64,000 bases of DNA. Source: Closterium sp. Naga37s-1. Taxonomy: Eukaryota; Streptophyta; Zygnematophyceae; Desmidiales; Closteriaceae. The notes beneath the pieces were generated by a model that worked only from the letters and a program-made list of their open reading frames with translations, had not been told where the DNA came from and made no database searches. Both the position numbers and the translations under genes were made by a program. Below, piece after piece: positions 43,089 through 54,200 of the stretch. How positions within the stretch are numbered: the stretch's first letter is position 1; each line of letters starts with the position of its first letter. Location: NCBI GenBank assembly GCA_947471745.1, contig CANJKZ010000503.1, positions 583,983-647,982 of the forward strand, read 5' to 3'.

Positions 43089-46000
43089 TTAATACTTTGG
43101 CGAGTACAGCTGCGGCGCCTCCTGTGTGGAAACAGGCGCGGTGACATTGCCGTACTCATGGATGCGGTTGAAGCGCCAGTAGTTGTCCGGCAGGTCTCCC
43201 CCGGGGAACCACTCCCCCAGCTCCGCGAATTTCTGTGCCACTTCCGACACGGCAAAGTAGTTGATGGGGAACTGGTCGCTTGTAAGCACACCCTCCGTCT
43301 GCCTGGGAATGCGCTTGTACTGCATTTAAGAGGGAAGCATGTAAGGGGTATGGATAAGGGAGAAACTGATGAGGGGAGAGAGGCTGGAAATAGTTGATGA
43401 GGAACTGGTCGCTCGCCAGCACCCCCCTTCCGTCTGCCTCGGGATGCGCTTGTACTGCCAATAGAGGGAGTGCAGATAAATGGAAAGGCAGAGAACGAGG
43501 AAGAGGCATGAAGTCGTTGACCGGGAACTGGTCGCTCGTTACCACTCCCTGGGAATGCACTTGTTTGTGCTGCAGAAGGAGACTTTCGATGTTTGTGCTG
43601 CAGAAGGAGACTTTTGATGTTAGTGCTGCAGAAGGAGACTTTTGAGTCGACTCAAAAGTCACCTTGAGTCGACTCAGGAGTCACCTTGAGTCGACTCAAC
43701 CCCCCCCCCCCGTCTGCCCGGGAATGCGCTTGTGCTGCAGAAGGAGCAGTTGAGGGGAGAGCAGATAAGACAGCCGGCAAGGGGAATGAGGGGGGAAGAA
43801 GCATCAAGTAGTTGATGGTAACTGGTCGCTCGTTAACATGCCCTCCCTCTGCCTAGGGATGCGCTTGTGTTGATGTGAGAGAAAAGGGGGAGGAAAATTG
43901 TGGGGCTAGAAGTGGCTGTGGGGAAATATAAGCTGGATCGCAGCGAGTCTGCTAGTGCTGGATTGATTAGCTGGATGGGAAAATTCCTCCATCTGCATTA
44001 GGGGTCTGCTAGTGTTGCAGTGAGAGCAAGGGGAGGTGAGGAAGAGGGGTGATGGGGTAATGCAGAGCAGAGACAAGGCAAGAGCGGCGGCAGCATGAAT
44101 GCAAAGGTCCTCGATCACAGCTTCTTCAGGCAGGTTAACTGACTCTACACACACCCTCTCTTCCCATCACCAATATCACCAATCTATAGAACTTGACAGG
44201 GACTCACCAGGAGGAACGCAATGATCCTGGCAATGACAGCATCTTTAGGCAGGTTGACGGCCTCGGAGTACACCCTCCCCAGCACGATGCGGTGGCGCGT
44301 CTCCTTGTCATCCTTGGTGACGTAGACGTCATACATCCACCCACCGTTGATCAAACTCTATCCAAACGCTTCAAGTTCCAAGCAACGAGAACAAAGCCCC
44401 CACCAGCAGCACCAGGGACTCACCAGGAGGAACGCAATGATCCTGGCAATGACAGCATCCTCAGGCAGGTTGACGGCCTCGGAGTACACCCTCCCCAGCA
44501 CGATGCGGTGGCGCGTCTCCTTGTCATCCTTGGTGACGTAGAGGTCGTACATCCACCCGCCGTTGGTCTTGATCTTGGCGTCCATGGTCAGGTCGAACTC
44601 GATCACCTCCCCGGAGGGCGCTGTCTCTCTGATGTGCACCACGCGCGCTGCTGACGCCTCCTGCTCCGCTGCTGCCGCCGCCAGCTCCTCTGCTGACTGC
44701 GACTTGGACTGGCAGGGGCGGGAAAGAAGGGGGGGAGGGATTGGTGGAACGGGAAGGGGCAGGGGGAATGGGGTGCATGAAGAGGTAGAAGATTGACAAG
44801 GACTGGAAATTGTGTGGATGGGAGACTGGCAAGGGATGGATTGCAAGCGAGATTGGGGCCGTTGCATGCAGCAGGTTTCGTCCCAGGCCAATGGCAGCTG
44901 CGATGCTGCAGTTAGCCCTCGGTCACCCAAGAGTCAGGACACGAGTGTGGGCGAGTGAGAGTTCTGAGTGAAGGCGTGGGTGAAAAGTTGAGGGTGTGAG
45001 AGAGGGTGTGAGTGAGTGTAAATGTGCGTGGGTGAGGGCGAGTGTGAGTGATTGTGAGAGTGAATGAGTGCGAGCGAGGAGGCATACCGGCAGCACGTCG
45101 CACTTGCCCTCCTCAATGAGCTTCGGGTCATACTCCATCTGCACAGCAACGGACAGAACGGACAAGGGCACGCAATGCAACCAATGTCAATGAAACAGTA
45201 AACCAGCAATTCATGAGCAGGAAACCAACAGTAGAGCGAGCATTGAAGAGTAGTCAACGAAGGGGGGGTGCGCAGCCAGTAAACCTCCCTCCCGGTTTGT
45301 TGTTATTTCTCCCTGCCGGTCTGTGGTGATAATTCCCTTAGCCTGGCACGCGAAGGGTTGGTCGACTTCTTTTCTTACCCATCTTCTTTGCAGGATATGC
45401 CACCCCTTTTCGCACCAGAGAGAGGATCCATACTTCAGCCGAACCCTCGTGCTTCTGAAACGTCTAACGCCCTTCCGCTGCAATCACAATTGCTCCTTAC
45501 CCCTCGCGAAATCAAGCGCGAATCCAGCATCCAGCGCACTCAGTCGCACACGCACCGCAGCACCCTAAGACCACTCGCTCCATGCCCTCGTTGCTGGCAC
45601 ATTACTAATTTCTACTAGTACCCTCGTTAAAGTCGCATTCGATCCCACTCATCTCCTCGAGGCCGCGGTCCACCATCATCTGCAGCAGCGCCTTCGCCTT
45701 GGACTGCGCTGCCGCAACCTTGCCTCACGTACCACCCCATCATTATAATCACACCCACATCTCAGACAAACATCCTCATTATAGTCACATTCAACTGACC
45801 TCCTCCTTGAGGCCGCGGTCCACCATCATCTGCAGCTGCACAGCCGCCATCCCACGCCTAACACCCTTTCATAATAATCACACCCACAGCTCAGCACCCT
45901 CATTACAATCACAATAAACTCACCTCCTCCTTGAGGCCGCGGTCCACCATCATCTGCAGCAGCGTCTTCGCCTTGGACTGCGCCGCCGCCACCTTGCCTC

Positions 46001-47501
46001 TCTCCGAGATCGACCCAGCGTCCGCAGGCCGCTCCCAGTACCCCCTCTGCACGGGATCCGTGTTGCCGACGGGCGGAATTCCCATCTCCGAGAACCACTG
46101 TAGCATGTGGAAAAGGTGAGAAGATAATAGGAAATACGGCAGAGTACAATATAGGGAATAGTTATTGCGTGCTTGCGCTCCGTCCTCTTCAGAATGGAAC
46201 GGCGACTGCCGGCCGCTCCCAGTACCCCCTCTGCACGGGATCCGTGTTGCCGGTCGGCGGAATTCCCATCTCCGATAACCACTTCAGCACGCGGAATCCC
46301 CAACGCCTATGTTTCTAACATGCAAACGGAAATCTGATTGCGGGAGACTCTTTGGGATTAATATAAAGCTGAGATTTTGGGTGACTCGTGGAGAAAATAT
46401 AGCTGCACAAGCTAGAGAATTTCACATTTCTCACAGCAGGACGGACGGCAGACCTGGCCGCCGTATAAAACTACATAGTCCCACGACCCGTTATGAGAAT
46501 CCGCGCTAATCGTACCTGCGCGCGAATGTCAATCATCTGCTGCTGGTCCATGGTCGACAGGTTGTGCAGCTTGTAGTAGTAGCAGAACTCGGAACGACAC
46601 AACCCACTATAAGCATCCTCATCATCCGTACCTGCGCGCGGATGTCAATCATCTGCTGCAGGTCCATGGTCGACAGGTTGTACAGCTTGTAGTAGTAGCA
46701 GAACTCGGAACGACACAACCCACTATAAGCATCCTCATCATCCGTACCTGCGCGCGGACGTCAATCATCTGCTGCTGGTCCATGGTCGACAGGTTGTACA
46801 GCTTGTAGTAGTAGCAGAACTCGGAACGACACAACCCACTATAAGCATCCTCATCATCCGTACCTGCGCGCGGATGTCAATCATCTGCTGCTGGTCCATG
46901 GTCGACAGGTTGTACAGCTTGTAGTAGTAGCAGAACTCGGAACGACACAACCCACTATAAGCATCCTCATCATCCGTACCTGCGCGCGGATGTCAATCAT
47001 CTGCTGCTGGTCCATGGTCGACAGGTTGTACAGCTTGTAGTAGTAGCAGAACTCGGGGCGCCGTCCCATGAGCGTTCGCAGCGAGTTGCGCACGTCCTTG
47101 GAGAACCCGATATACTGCACCTTCTTGTTCTTATCGAGTACAGCGAACACGGACGCCGTGGTTCCCGGCTCGACGGGAGGGACTATACGACCCTGCTGGT
47201 TGATGTAACTCAGTAGCGGGAGTTCGTTCAGCGACGGGAGTTTCGCGGAACCGCCGGCCGCGACGACCACGGCGCGAGATGCGGAGCGGGAATTGCGGCT
47301 GGATTGGCTCTTAGCGAGTGTGATTCTAACGCCTTGGAAGGCGGAAGATGCGGATTTTGAGACAAAATCTGATCCGAGATGGACGCGAGGGGACGCCACG
47401 TGGCAGGTCGCGGTGGGCCTGGACGAGGCATTGCGTGCTGACGAGGCAATTTGAGAGACTGAGCTGGCAGCAACTGCTGCTCGTTGAGCGACGGACGCCA
47501 T
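43089..47501 (-). CDS. Chloroplast-targeted GIY-YIG-like protein (five exons)
   Basis: Exons (minus): 47501-46980, 46097-45924, 45138-45088, 44708-44424, 43319-43089. All joins are in phase 0 with GT-AG borders; 420 residues. The first ~85 residues are Ala/Ser/Arg-rich and end in RAVVVAAGG, a probable plastid transit peptide. A GIY-YIG-like fold follows (SVFAVLDKNKKVQYIGFSKDVRNSL): YIG and the helix Arg are present, but the first GIY position reads VFA. The C-terminal half (GWMYDLYVTKDDKETRHR; DQFPINYFAVSEVA; GEWFPGGDLPDNYWRF) is conserved-looking, but I cannot name the family. It is probably a plastid protein. Nuclease activity is unproven. Confidence 0.8.
43395..43875. repeat. Copies of GIY-YIG-like gene exon 5 acceptor end
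   Basis: Copies at about 43395-43460, 43515-43570, 43713-43745 and 43812-43875 repeat ggaactggtcgctcg...gtctgcctgggaatgcgcttgtactgca from the start of exon 5 (43319), with the acceptor. Palindromes ttttgagtcgactcaaaa (43639-43656), ttgagtcgactcagg (43664) and ttgagtcgactcaa (43686) sit between copies. Confidence 0.85.
44105..44355. repeat. Copies of GIY-YIG-like gene exon 4 donor end
   Basis: About 150 bp at 44203-44352 repeat the last part of exon 4 plus donor (real copy 44418-44565) with few changes. A short third copy lies at about 44105-44150. Confidence 0.9.
45651..45836. repeat. Copies of GIY-YIG-like gene exon 2 donor end
   Basis: ttgaggccgcggtccaccatcatctgcag recurs at about 45655-45715 and 45803-45836; the real exon end is 45924-45965. 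Confidence 0.9.
46195..46290. repeat. Copy of GIY-YIG-like gene exon 2 acceptor end
   Basis: ccgctcccagtaccccctctgcacgggatccgtgttgcc...cccatctccgataaccactt repeats the start of exon 2 (46025-46100), again with its acceptor, in the preceding intron. Confidence 0.9.
46516..46979. repeat. Four 116-bp tandem copies of the exon 1 donor junction
   Basis: Donor ends recur at about 46516, 46632, 46748 and 46864 beside the real one at 46980, an exact 116-bp spacing. Each unit has ~80 bp of exon 1 and ~36 bp of intron. Units differ by a few bases (for example ctgctgctgg versus ctgctgcagg). Confidence 0.93.
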
Positions 47502-48236
47502 GGTTACAGCGGCGAAGCTACAGCGAAAACAGTCAAGCAAACGTCCTGATAAGCAGGCAAAAAGCCACAAGGAATGTGGCTGCTTCGCGTTGCTGCTGCA
47601 CGCAAAACGTTCCCGTTTGTAGAGTATGAAGCAAGTGAAATGGAAAGCAATGACACTGGGTGCCAGAAATAAGGTTCCTTGGGAACGTGGACGAAGCTGT
47701 TCACTAGCTCTCCCCTAGCCTTGTCCTGCCATGTCTCCCTTCGCTTCTTCCCTGCTCGCGCTGTTATCCTCTCAGCTCGGCTCGCGGCGAATCCGACGCC
47801 CTGGGCTGGGGAGCTGCACCTTGGGATTGGTAACGCAATCACGGTTTGCTGATGTGGACGCCCCGAGAAAATGGTCAGAGGCTGATGTGGCAGGAAATGA
47901 AATTTCGAGATAGCATACACCCGAGAATCAACACTTAGGTGAAACACATGAGTTAACCTACTCTGATTATTTTTTTTAGAGGAAAATCTATACTCACAAT
48001 ATGGAGAAACATATGTACGTGTCTAGTCAGGAAACATGTAGCTAACTTCAGAACCGTGCACTGTGGACTCCTAAATACGCCTACAAATGCAAGGGCAGCT
48101 TATCTAGTTCATAACAAGCTATTACCAACCTAAAACCTTTTAGCCAGTGGGTGGGCAGTGGACATAGAGCAAACCAGAGGTTAGTGTGTGTCAGCATGGT
48201 ACCATGTCATGATGTGACAACCCGGCCGGAGCGACA
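47502..48236. other. Spacer between the GIY-YIG-like gene and RAD21
   Basis: 735 bp between the start of one minus-strand gene and the stop of the next. It should hold the GIY-YIG-like promoter and the RAD21 3' untranslated region. I see no RNA gene, repeat or supported ORF. Confidence 0.5.
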
Positions 48237-51200
48237 TCAGAGGGCGGCTTGCATGAGGGGATCCTGTGCTGTGATGCTGATGTCACCATACGGCTCTGTC
48301 TGCTGCACTTGAATGAAGTCCCTCGTCTTCAGCACCTGGTGAATCAGGGTTTCGCACAGGGTTTACGGCAGTACAGAGTTAAAGCCAGGGTCTCAAGTAA
48401 GAGATTCTGGCGTCAACTGCAAAGCAGTTGAAGCTCCGTTACTCTGTTTGTAGCAGGCGAGCTGACTGGTTGGCCTGGGAAGTAGTGTGCGACACACCCC
48501 TGTTTTTGCCCCCACAAGAATTGCAAAACATTCGGCTTTTTACTTGGGACTTTCGGGGCTTTCGACAAGTTGCTAGCATTTCAGCTTCGGCCCACACCAA
48601 CTTCCGTGGCTAAATGGTTCGGAAACAATTCAACTATTTGTGTCCACTTCGCAACCCTCGCTTCACCCCTCCCCTAAACTTGGACCTCGCCAACCAATCC
48701 CAGTCGACCTCCTACCACCAACTGCAAAGCACTCGTACTACTTGAGACCCTGGCTTTAAGTGAGAGAGTTCAGGCTAAATAAGTCACCATTTGGGATGGA
48801 GGGTTCAGGGTAAGTGAGAGAGCAGAGAACGGGCACTGAACAGGTGGATCTTAGAAACGTGCGGATAATGAAATCATATCAGCTTGTGCAAGAGCCCGCT
48901 CCCCTACGCCATGCACTCACGAGGGTCTCAAAGAACATCCGAGCAGCCTCTCGTCTCGGCCGTCCCTTCACCACCGCCAGCAGCGACACCGACGGCTGCG
49001 ATCGCGCCGACTCCACCCCCACCGATTCCTCTGTCCCCACTGCTGCTGCTGCTGCTGCTCCCCCCCTTCCATTGCCCGCCAGTGCCTGCTGCTCCGCCAG
49101 AGCTGTCAACGAATGCTGCAGAAACTTGGCAGCACCTCTGGGGTGGATGCGGGGGAAGGGAGGGTATGGGAAGGGAGAGGTTAGCAGGGAGGGAAGAAAT
49201 GTCAGGGAGGGGCATGGTAGCAAATGTCCCCACTTCCCTGTGAAAGGATCATCTGTCAGATCCGTTCACATCCCAACCCCACCATCCCTTCACCCCAAAC
49301 TCAGAATTTCCTGAAAGGGCAACACCCGAAAACTCAACGGAGTCAACGGGGAAAAAATAGCTTCGGAAAGGCAGGCAATTGTAGGTTCGGAAAACTTCCG
49401 AAACCCTTTTGCCCTGAACCCAGCAGAAGCGAGACGCAAACTGGAGCCAGTTTGTGAAGGCTTTTCTGTAATTCGGGAGCTGGGCTTTAAACCCCCAACC
49501 CCCTTCCTAAGCCTCCCAACAACCCCTCACTTCCACCCTTCCCCACCGCTGCCCACCTGGTGCGCCAGCTCCAGCTGGAGAAGTCGTGGGCCCCTTCCTG
49601 GCAAAGTCATACACAATCAGTATCCGACCCCCCTCACTTCTCACTGTCCCCTCTCCCCCCCACCCACCCCATTCCTCTCCACCCTTCCCCACCGCTGCCC
49701 ACCTGGTGCGCCAGCTCCAGCTGGAGAAGTCATCTGTGGGCCCCTCTGCTGCTGCTGCCTTGCGCTTGCCTGATCCCATCGGGTCCCACTCGTCCACCTC
49801 TGCAGATGCGGGGGTAGGCGGGCGGGTGTTGAGGGTGTTGGGAGGGTTCTGAGTGTGGGTAGGAGATTCACACACACAACCAATCCCCCAATCACCACAG
49901 CTCAATTTGTATCCACCCCTCACCATTGCTCACAACCTTCCACCACCCCTCATCACCGCTCATCACCGCTCACCTTTGTCGCCTCCATCTCTGAGGAAGT
50001 AAAAGTTCTCTTCCGACACATGCAGCTGCACACACACAGAATCCGGGAGGAGGGAAGAAGGGAAGAAGGGAAGAAGGGAAGGGAATATCACAGTGTCAAC
50101 CACCATGTTGAACTCGAGGTGACTTTTGAGTCGACTCAAAAGTCACCTCGGAACCACCGAGAAGCGCAACTTGGAAACTAAAAAACGGAACGAGGAAAAA
50201 CAGATTCAAGCTGAGGGCAGACCGGAACTATAGCCCTCGAAAAACTAACAGGCCAGAACAAAGACAGCAAAAAAACTCACTGCTGCTAAAGTGGCCTCTC
50301 TCCCCCTCCCTTCTGCTGCCGCTTCCCTCCCCCTCTCCTCTGCCACTGCCTCTCCTCTGCTGCCCTCGCGTTCCTCCTCCGATGCCCCCTCCTCCGGGGC
50401 TTCCATCAGCCCAGCGTCCATCGGAGGGAAATAAGGCTCTGTGGATGGTGTGACGCCAGCAGCAGGGAAGGACTGAGCGTCCGCAGCATGAGTATCAGCA
50501 GCACGAGCATCAGCGGGAGCTGCACCATTATCAGCTGCCTCTGCACCTCTTGCCGCCTCTGCCTCTGCGCCTGCTGCTACTCCCTCGCCACTTGCAGCAG
50601 GAGAGAGAGGAGCGACAGGGGAGAGAGGAGCAGCAGGAGAGCCGGGGGTGAAGGGCGTGGGGGGCACAGCAGGCATACCCTCCAACCCAGGAGCAGCACT
50701 GTCCGGGGTGGTGTGAGGGCGCAGCACCCAACCCGCCCCCTCTTCTCCATCAGGGGCCTGAGCCGGAGTGCCTCTTGCAACACCTGTAGCAGCAGCAGCT
50801 GTAGCAGCAACGTCTGTTGCAGTCCCTGGGCCAGACTCTCTCCCGTCCATGTGCTCCCTAACCACTTCCACTTCCTCTACCTCCTCCCTCCCCTCCACCA
50901 CTTCTTCCCTCGCCACTCCTACTTCCTCCTCCCTCCCCATCCCTGCCTCTTCCCTCCCCACACCTGCTTCCACCCCCTCCCTCTCCACCCCTCCATCCAT
51001 GGCCATAGCCTCCCCTTCCACGTGTTCCTCCCTCTCCACCTCCTCTTCCCCTCTCCTCCTCTCCACCCCCATCCCCTCCCCCTCCTCCCTGCCCCGCTTC
51101 CTCCCCGTCCCCCTTTCTCCAGGCCAACTCGGCAGGCTCGGCGAAGCCTCGGAGAAGAACCGAGCCAAAAACGAACCAAGACCCGCCCCCTCCTCCCCTT

Positions 51201-54200
51201 CAGCTATACCATCAGCAGCTGCAGCTGTCACTCCCGCCACACCATCTGCTGCAAACGCATAGGCCACCCCATCTGCCGCCCCACCATCTGTTACCCGTGC
51301 TTCACCCCCTGCAAGACCCACCGCTACAGCCGGTGATACAGTCTGTGCTACAGCCGGCTCCTGCAGGCCCTCCACGCCCGCCACGGACCAATGGAGCGCT
51401 GCCAGCTGGACCGGCGTGTGCGGGGCTTTGCGGCGCTTCCTCACGAGGTCGTCCGGGGAGATGAGCTGCTGGCGAATGGTTCTGTTGAGGGGGGAGGGAG
51501 GGGGGGGGGGGGGAATGGAGGGGGCAGGCGTAGCAGAAAGTGGGTGAGGCAGGGGAGATGGGCGGGGGAGAGGTTAGGCCTTGGTTCCTCACGAGGTCGT
51601 CCGGGGAGATGAGCTGCTGGCGGATGGTGGTGGTTGGGGGGAGGGGGAGGGCGAAGGGGGAAGGCGGAAGAGAGGGTGGGCGAGTCGAGGACTGTCTGAG
51701 TCGAGGCGGACACGCAGAGAAAGGGAATGGCAGCAACAGCGACTGAGAAACGAGGAAGGAATAAATGGCACAGAGGGCAGCACAGAGAGCGAGTCTAAGC
51801 CTGTCCTGTGAGTCCAGGCCGGCACTCAGAGAGAGGGAACGACAGTGATTGTGGCAGAAGAAAGGAGGAAAGAAAGGAGGAAAGAAAGGAGGAAAGAAAG
51901 GAGGAAAGAAAGGAGGAAAGAAAGGAGGAAAGAAAGGAGGAAAGAAAGGAGGAAAGAAAGGAGGAGGGAATGGCACAGAGGGCGTACTCAGAGGGCAGCA
52001 CAGAGAGCGAGTCTAAGACTGTCCTGTGAGTCGATTGAAGGGCCGGCACACAGACAATGGGAGCAACAGTGATGGTGACAGAGAACGGAAGAGAAAGGAA
52101 GAGAGAAGAAGAGGGAAAGGCGTACTCAGAGGGCAGCACAGTGAGCGAGTCTAAGACCGTCCCCACACCATCCCCTCCTGCTGCTGCCCCTCGCTTCCTC
52201 TTTGCCTGCCCTCGCCTCGGGGGCCTTGGAGGCAGCCCCGCCCGAGCCTCGTCCGCAGGCTCGGGAGCCTCAGCAGGCTCGGCAGCTGCAGCGTGGTGTT
52301 CAGGCCCGGCCTGGTCCTCCTCTTGCACGGGTGCGGGTGCAGGTGTGGGTGTGGGCGTGGGAGCGAGTGCAAAGTCTGGCGTGGGGATGGCTGGGGTTGG
52401 TGCAGGGTGGTGGGGAGTGGGGAGGTGGAGCGGTGGGGGGTTAGAGGACAGGCAGGACAAGGGGGAACACAGAGAAGAGTAAGCATCATACGCCAATTGT
52501 TGGTGAGTAATCTCAATATCAAGAATCTTCACCACCAGTACCAACACTGGAACACAAGCACCAACCAGTGAGCATCACAACATCCTCTCACACATTCCCA
52601 ACAAGGCATCCCCCCCCCCTCCCACCCCCACAGCCCCCCCTAACCTTCCCCCAATGCATCACCTGGAATGCCCACAGAGGGCGTGGCAAACCCTACAGAC
52701 CCGCCAGGGGTAACCATCCCGCCCATGCGCCCCGCCTCCCCTGCCTCTTCTTCCCCTCTCCTCGCCTCCCCCTCCCTCGCCTCCGCCACGTCAGCCCGTG
52801 GTGTGCCTGGCACAGACCCCTTTCCTGCTGCACCAGCAGCAGGAGCAGCAGCGGCAGCAGCAGCTTCAGCGGCTTCTAGGGAGCGCGCATCATGGTCAGC
52901 AGGCATGGCTTCTGCTCGCCTCACCTCCACCTCCGGTACCTCCTCCCCTTCTTCCCCTGCCCCTCCTTCTGCCCCTGCCTCCGCCTCTGCCTGTGCGGCC
53001 CCTGCCCCTCTCTCTGCTCCTTCTTCTGCCCCTGCTGCCGCCTCAGCTGCTGCTGTCTCTGCTGTCTCTGCTGCCCCTGCTTCTCCTGCTTCCTGCCCTG
53101 CTGCTGCCTCTGCTGTTTCCCCTGCCGCCCCTGCTGCCCCCACCTCCCGCCTCTCAGCCTCCTCCTGTGCTGCTTCCACTGGCTGCGTTGCCTCCACTCC
53201 CTCCTCCCCCACCACTCCTCGCCCCTCTCCACCCATCCCCAACCCATCGCCACCCATCTCCATCCCCGCGCCAAACCCCATGTCCAGATCCATGGGCTCC
53301 ATGAGCCCTGCCTCAGGCTCATACCCCTCCAGGCCCGCTTCAGGCTCATACGCCCCCCCCGCCCCCACAACCCCTTCTCCCCCCATCCCCCTCTCCTCCG
53401 CCACCTCCTCCGCCTCCCTCCCTTCATCCGCTGCCGCCGCCTCCCCTCCCGCCTTGCCTCCCTCTCGTGCCTCCTCGTGGGCCACGTCACGGGGAAGCCA
53501 AGGCTCGCCGTCCTCCTCGCCTTCTTCCACCAGCCGCATCACCGCACCCTCCTCCACCACCGCGAATTGCTCTGCATCGAGTGGGGGCGAGGGGAGCAGG
53601 GCCACGAGACGACGAGCATTTTGAGGCAGCTTTCCTTGGGGAAAACAGTGTTTTTTTTTTTAGAATTCTCAGAAAACAGTGCCCATTCAAACCTGCCGCA
53701 TCACAAAACCCACCTCCACCACTGGGAAGTTGCTCTGCGAAAGGTTTTAGACGTCTAAATTATTCACTGTACACACGTGCAATATTCCTGAAACCGCTAC
53801 ACGCATGCACAGACGTAATTACACCCGAGCACGCGCATAAACCACCACCACCCACCGTCCAGTCGATACTGCGAGCCAAACGCGTAGCCATCATCAACAG
53901 GCGGCGGCTCCGGTAGAGTGATTTGCTCTCGAGTGGTGAGACTCTTGTCCACCGCCCTGCACCCCACACAACCACGACACACAAAAGACGGGTCAGATCA
54001 TGATGAGAAAGAAGGAACGAAAGCAGGCAGTAGCACACCAGGGAGACCGCTTCCCGCCTCACCCGGGTTGAAGCTCGAAGGCCCCGTCAGGCAGGGCGAG
54101 CAGGTCCTTCCACTCCAAGCGCTCTCCCTGGCAGGCAGGGGGAATAATTACTCGCTCGTGCAAGCTAGGGAGTGCTCCCTGGCTCCAAGTGCTCTCCCTG

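Noticed and set aside
50488..51336. 282-codon plus-strand ORF and similar plus-strand frames at 52668-53758
   Set aside because: Antisense shadows of the Ala/Glu-rich RAD21 exons 8 and 6, which join in phase to clear kleisin domains.
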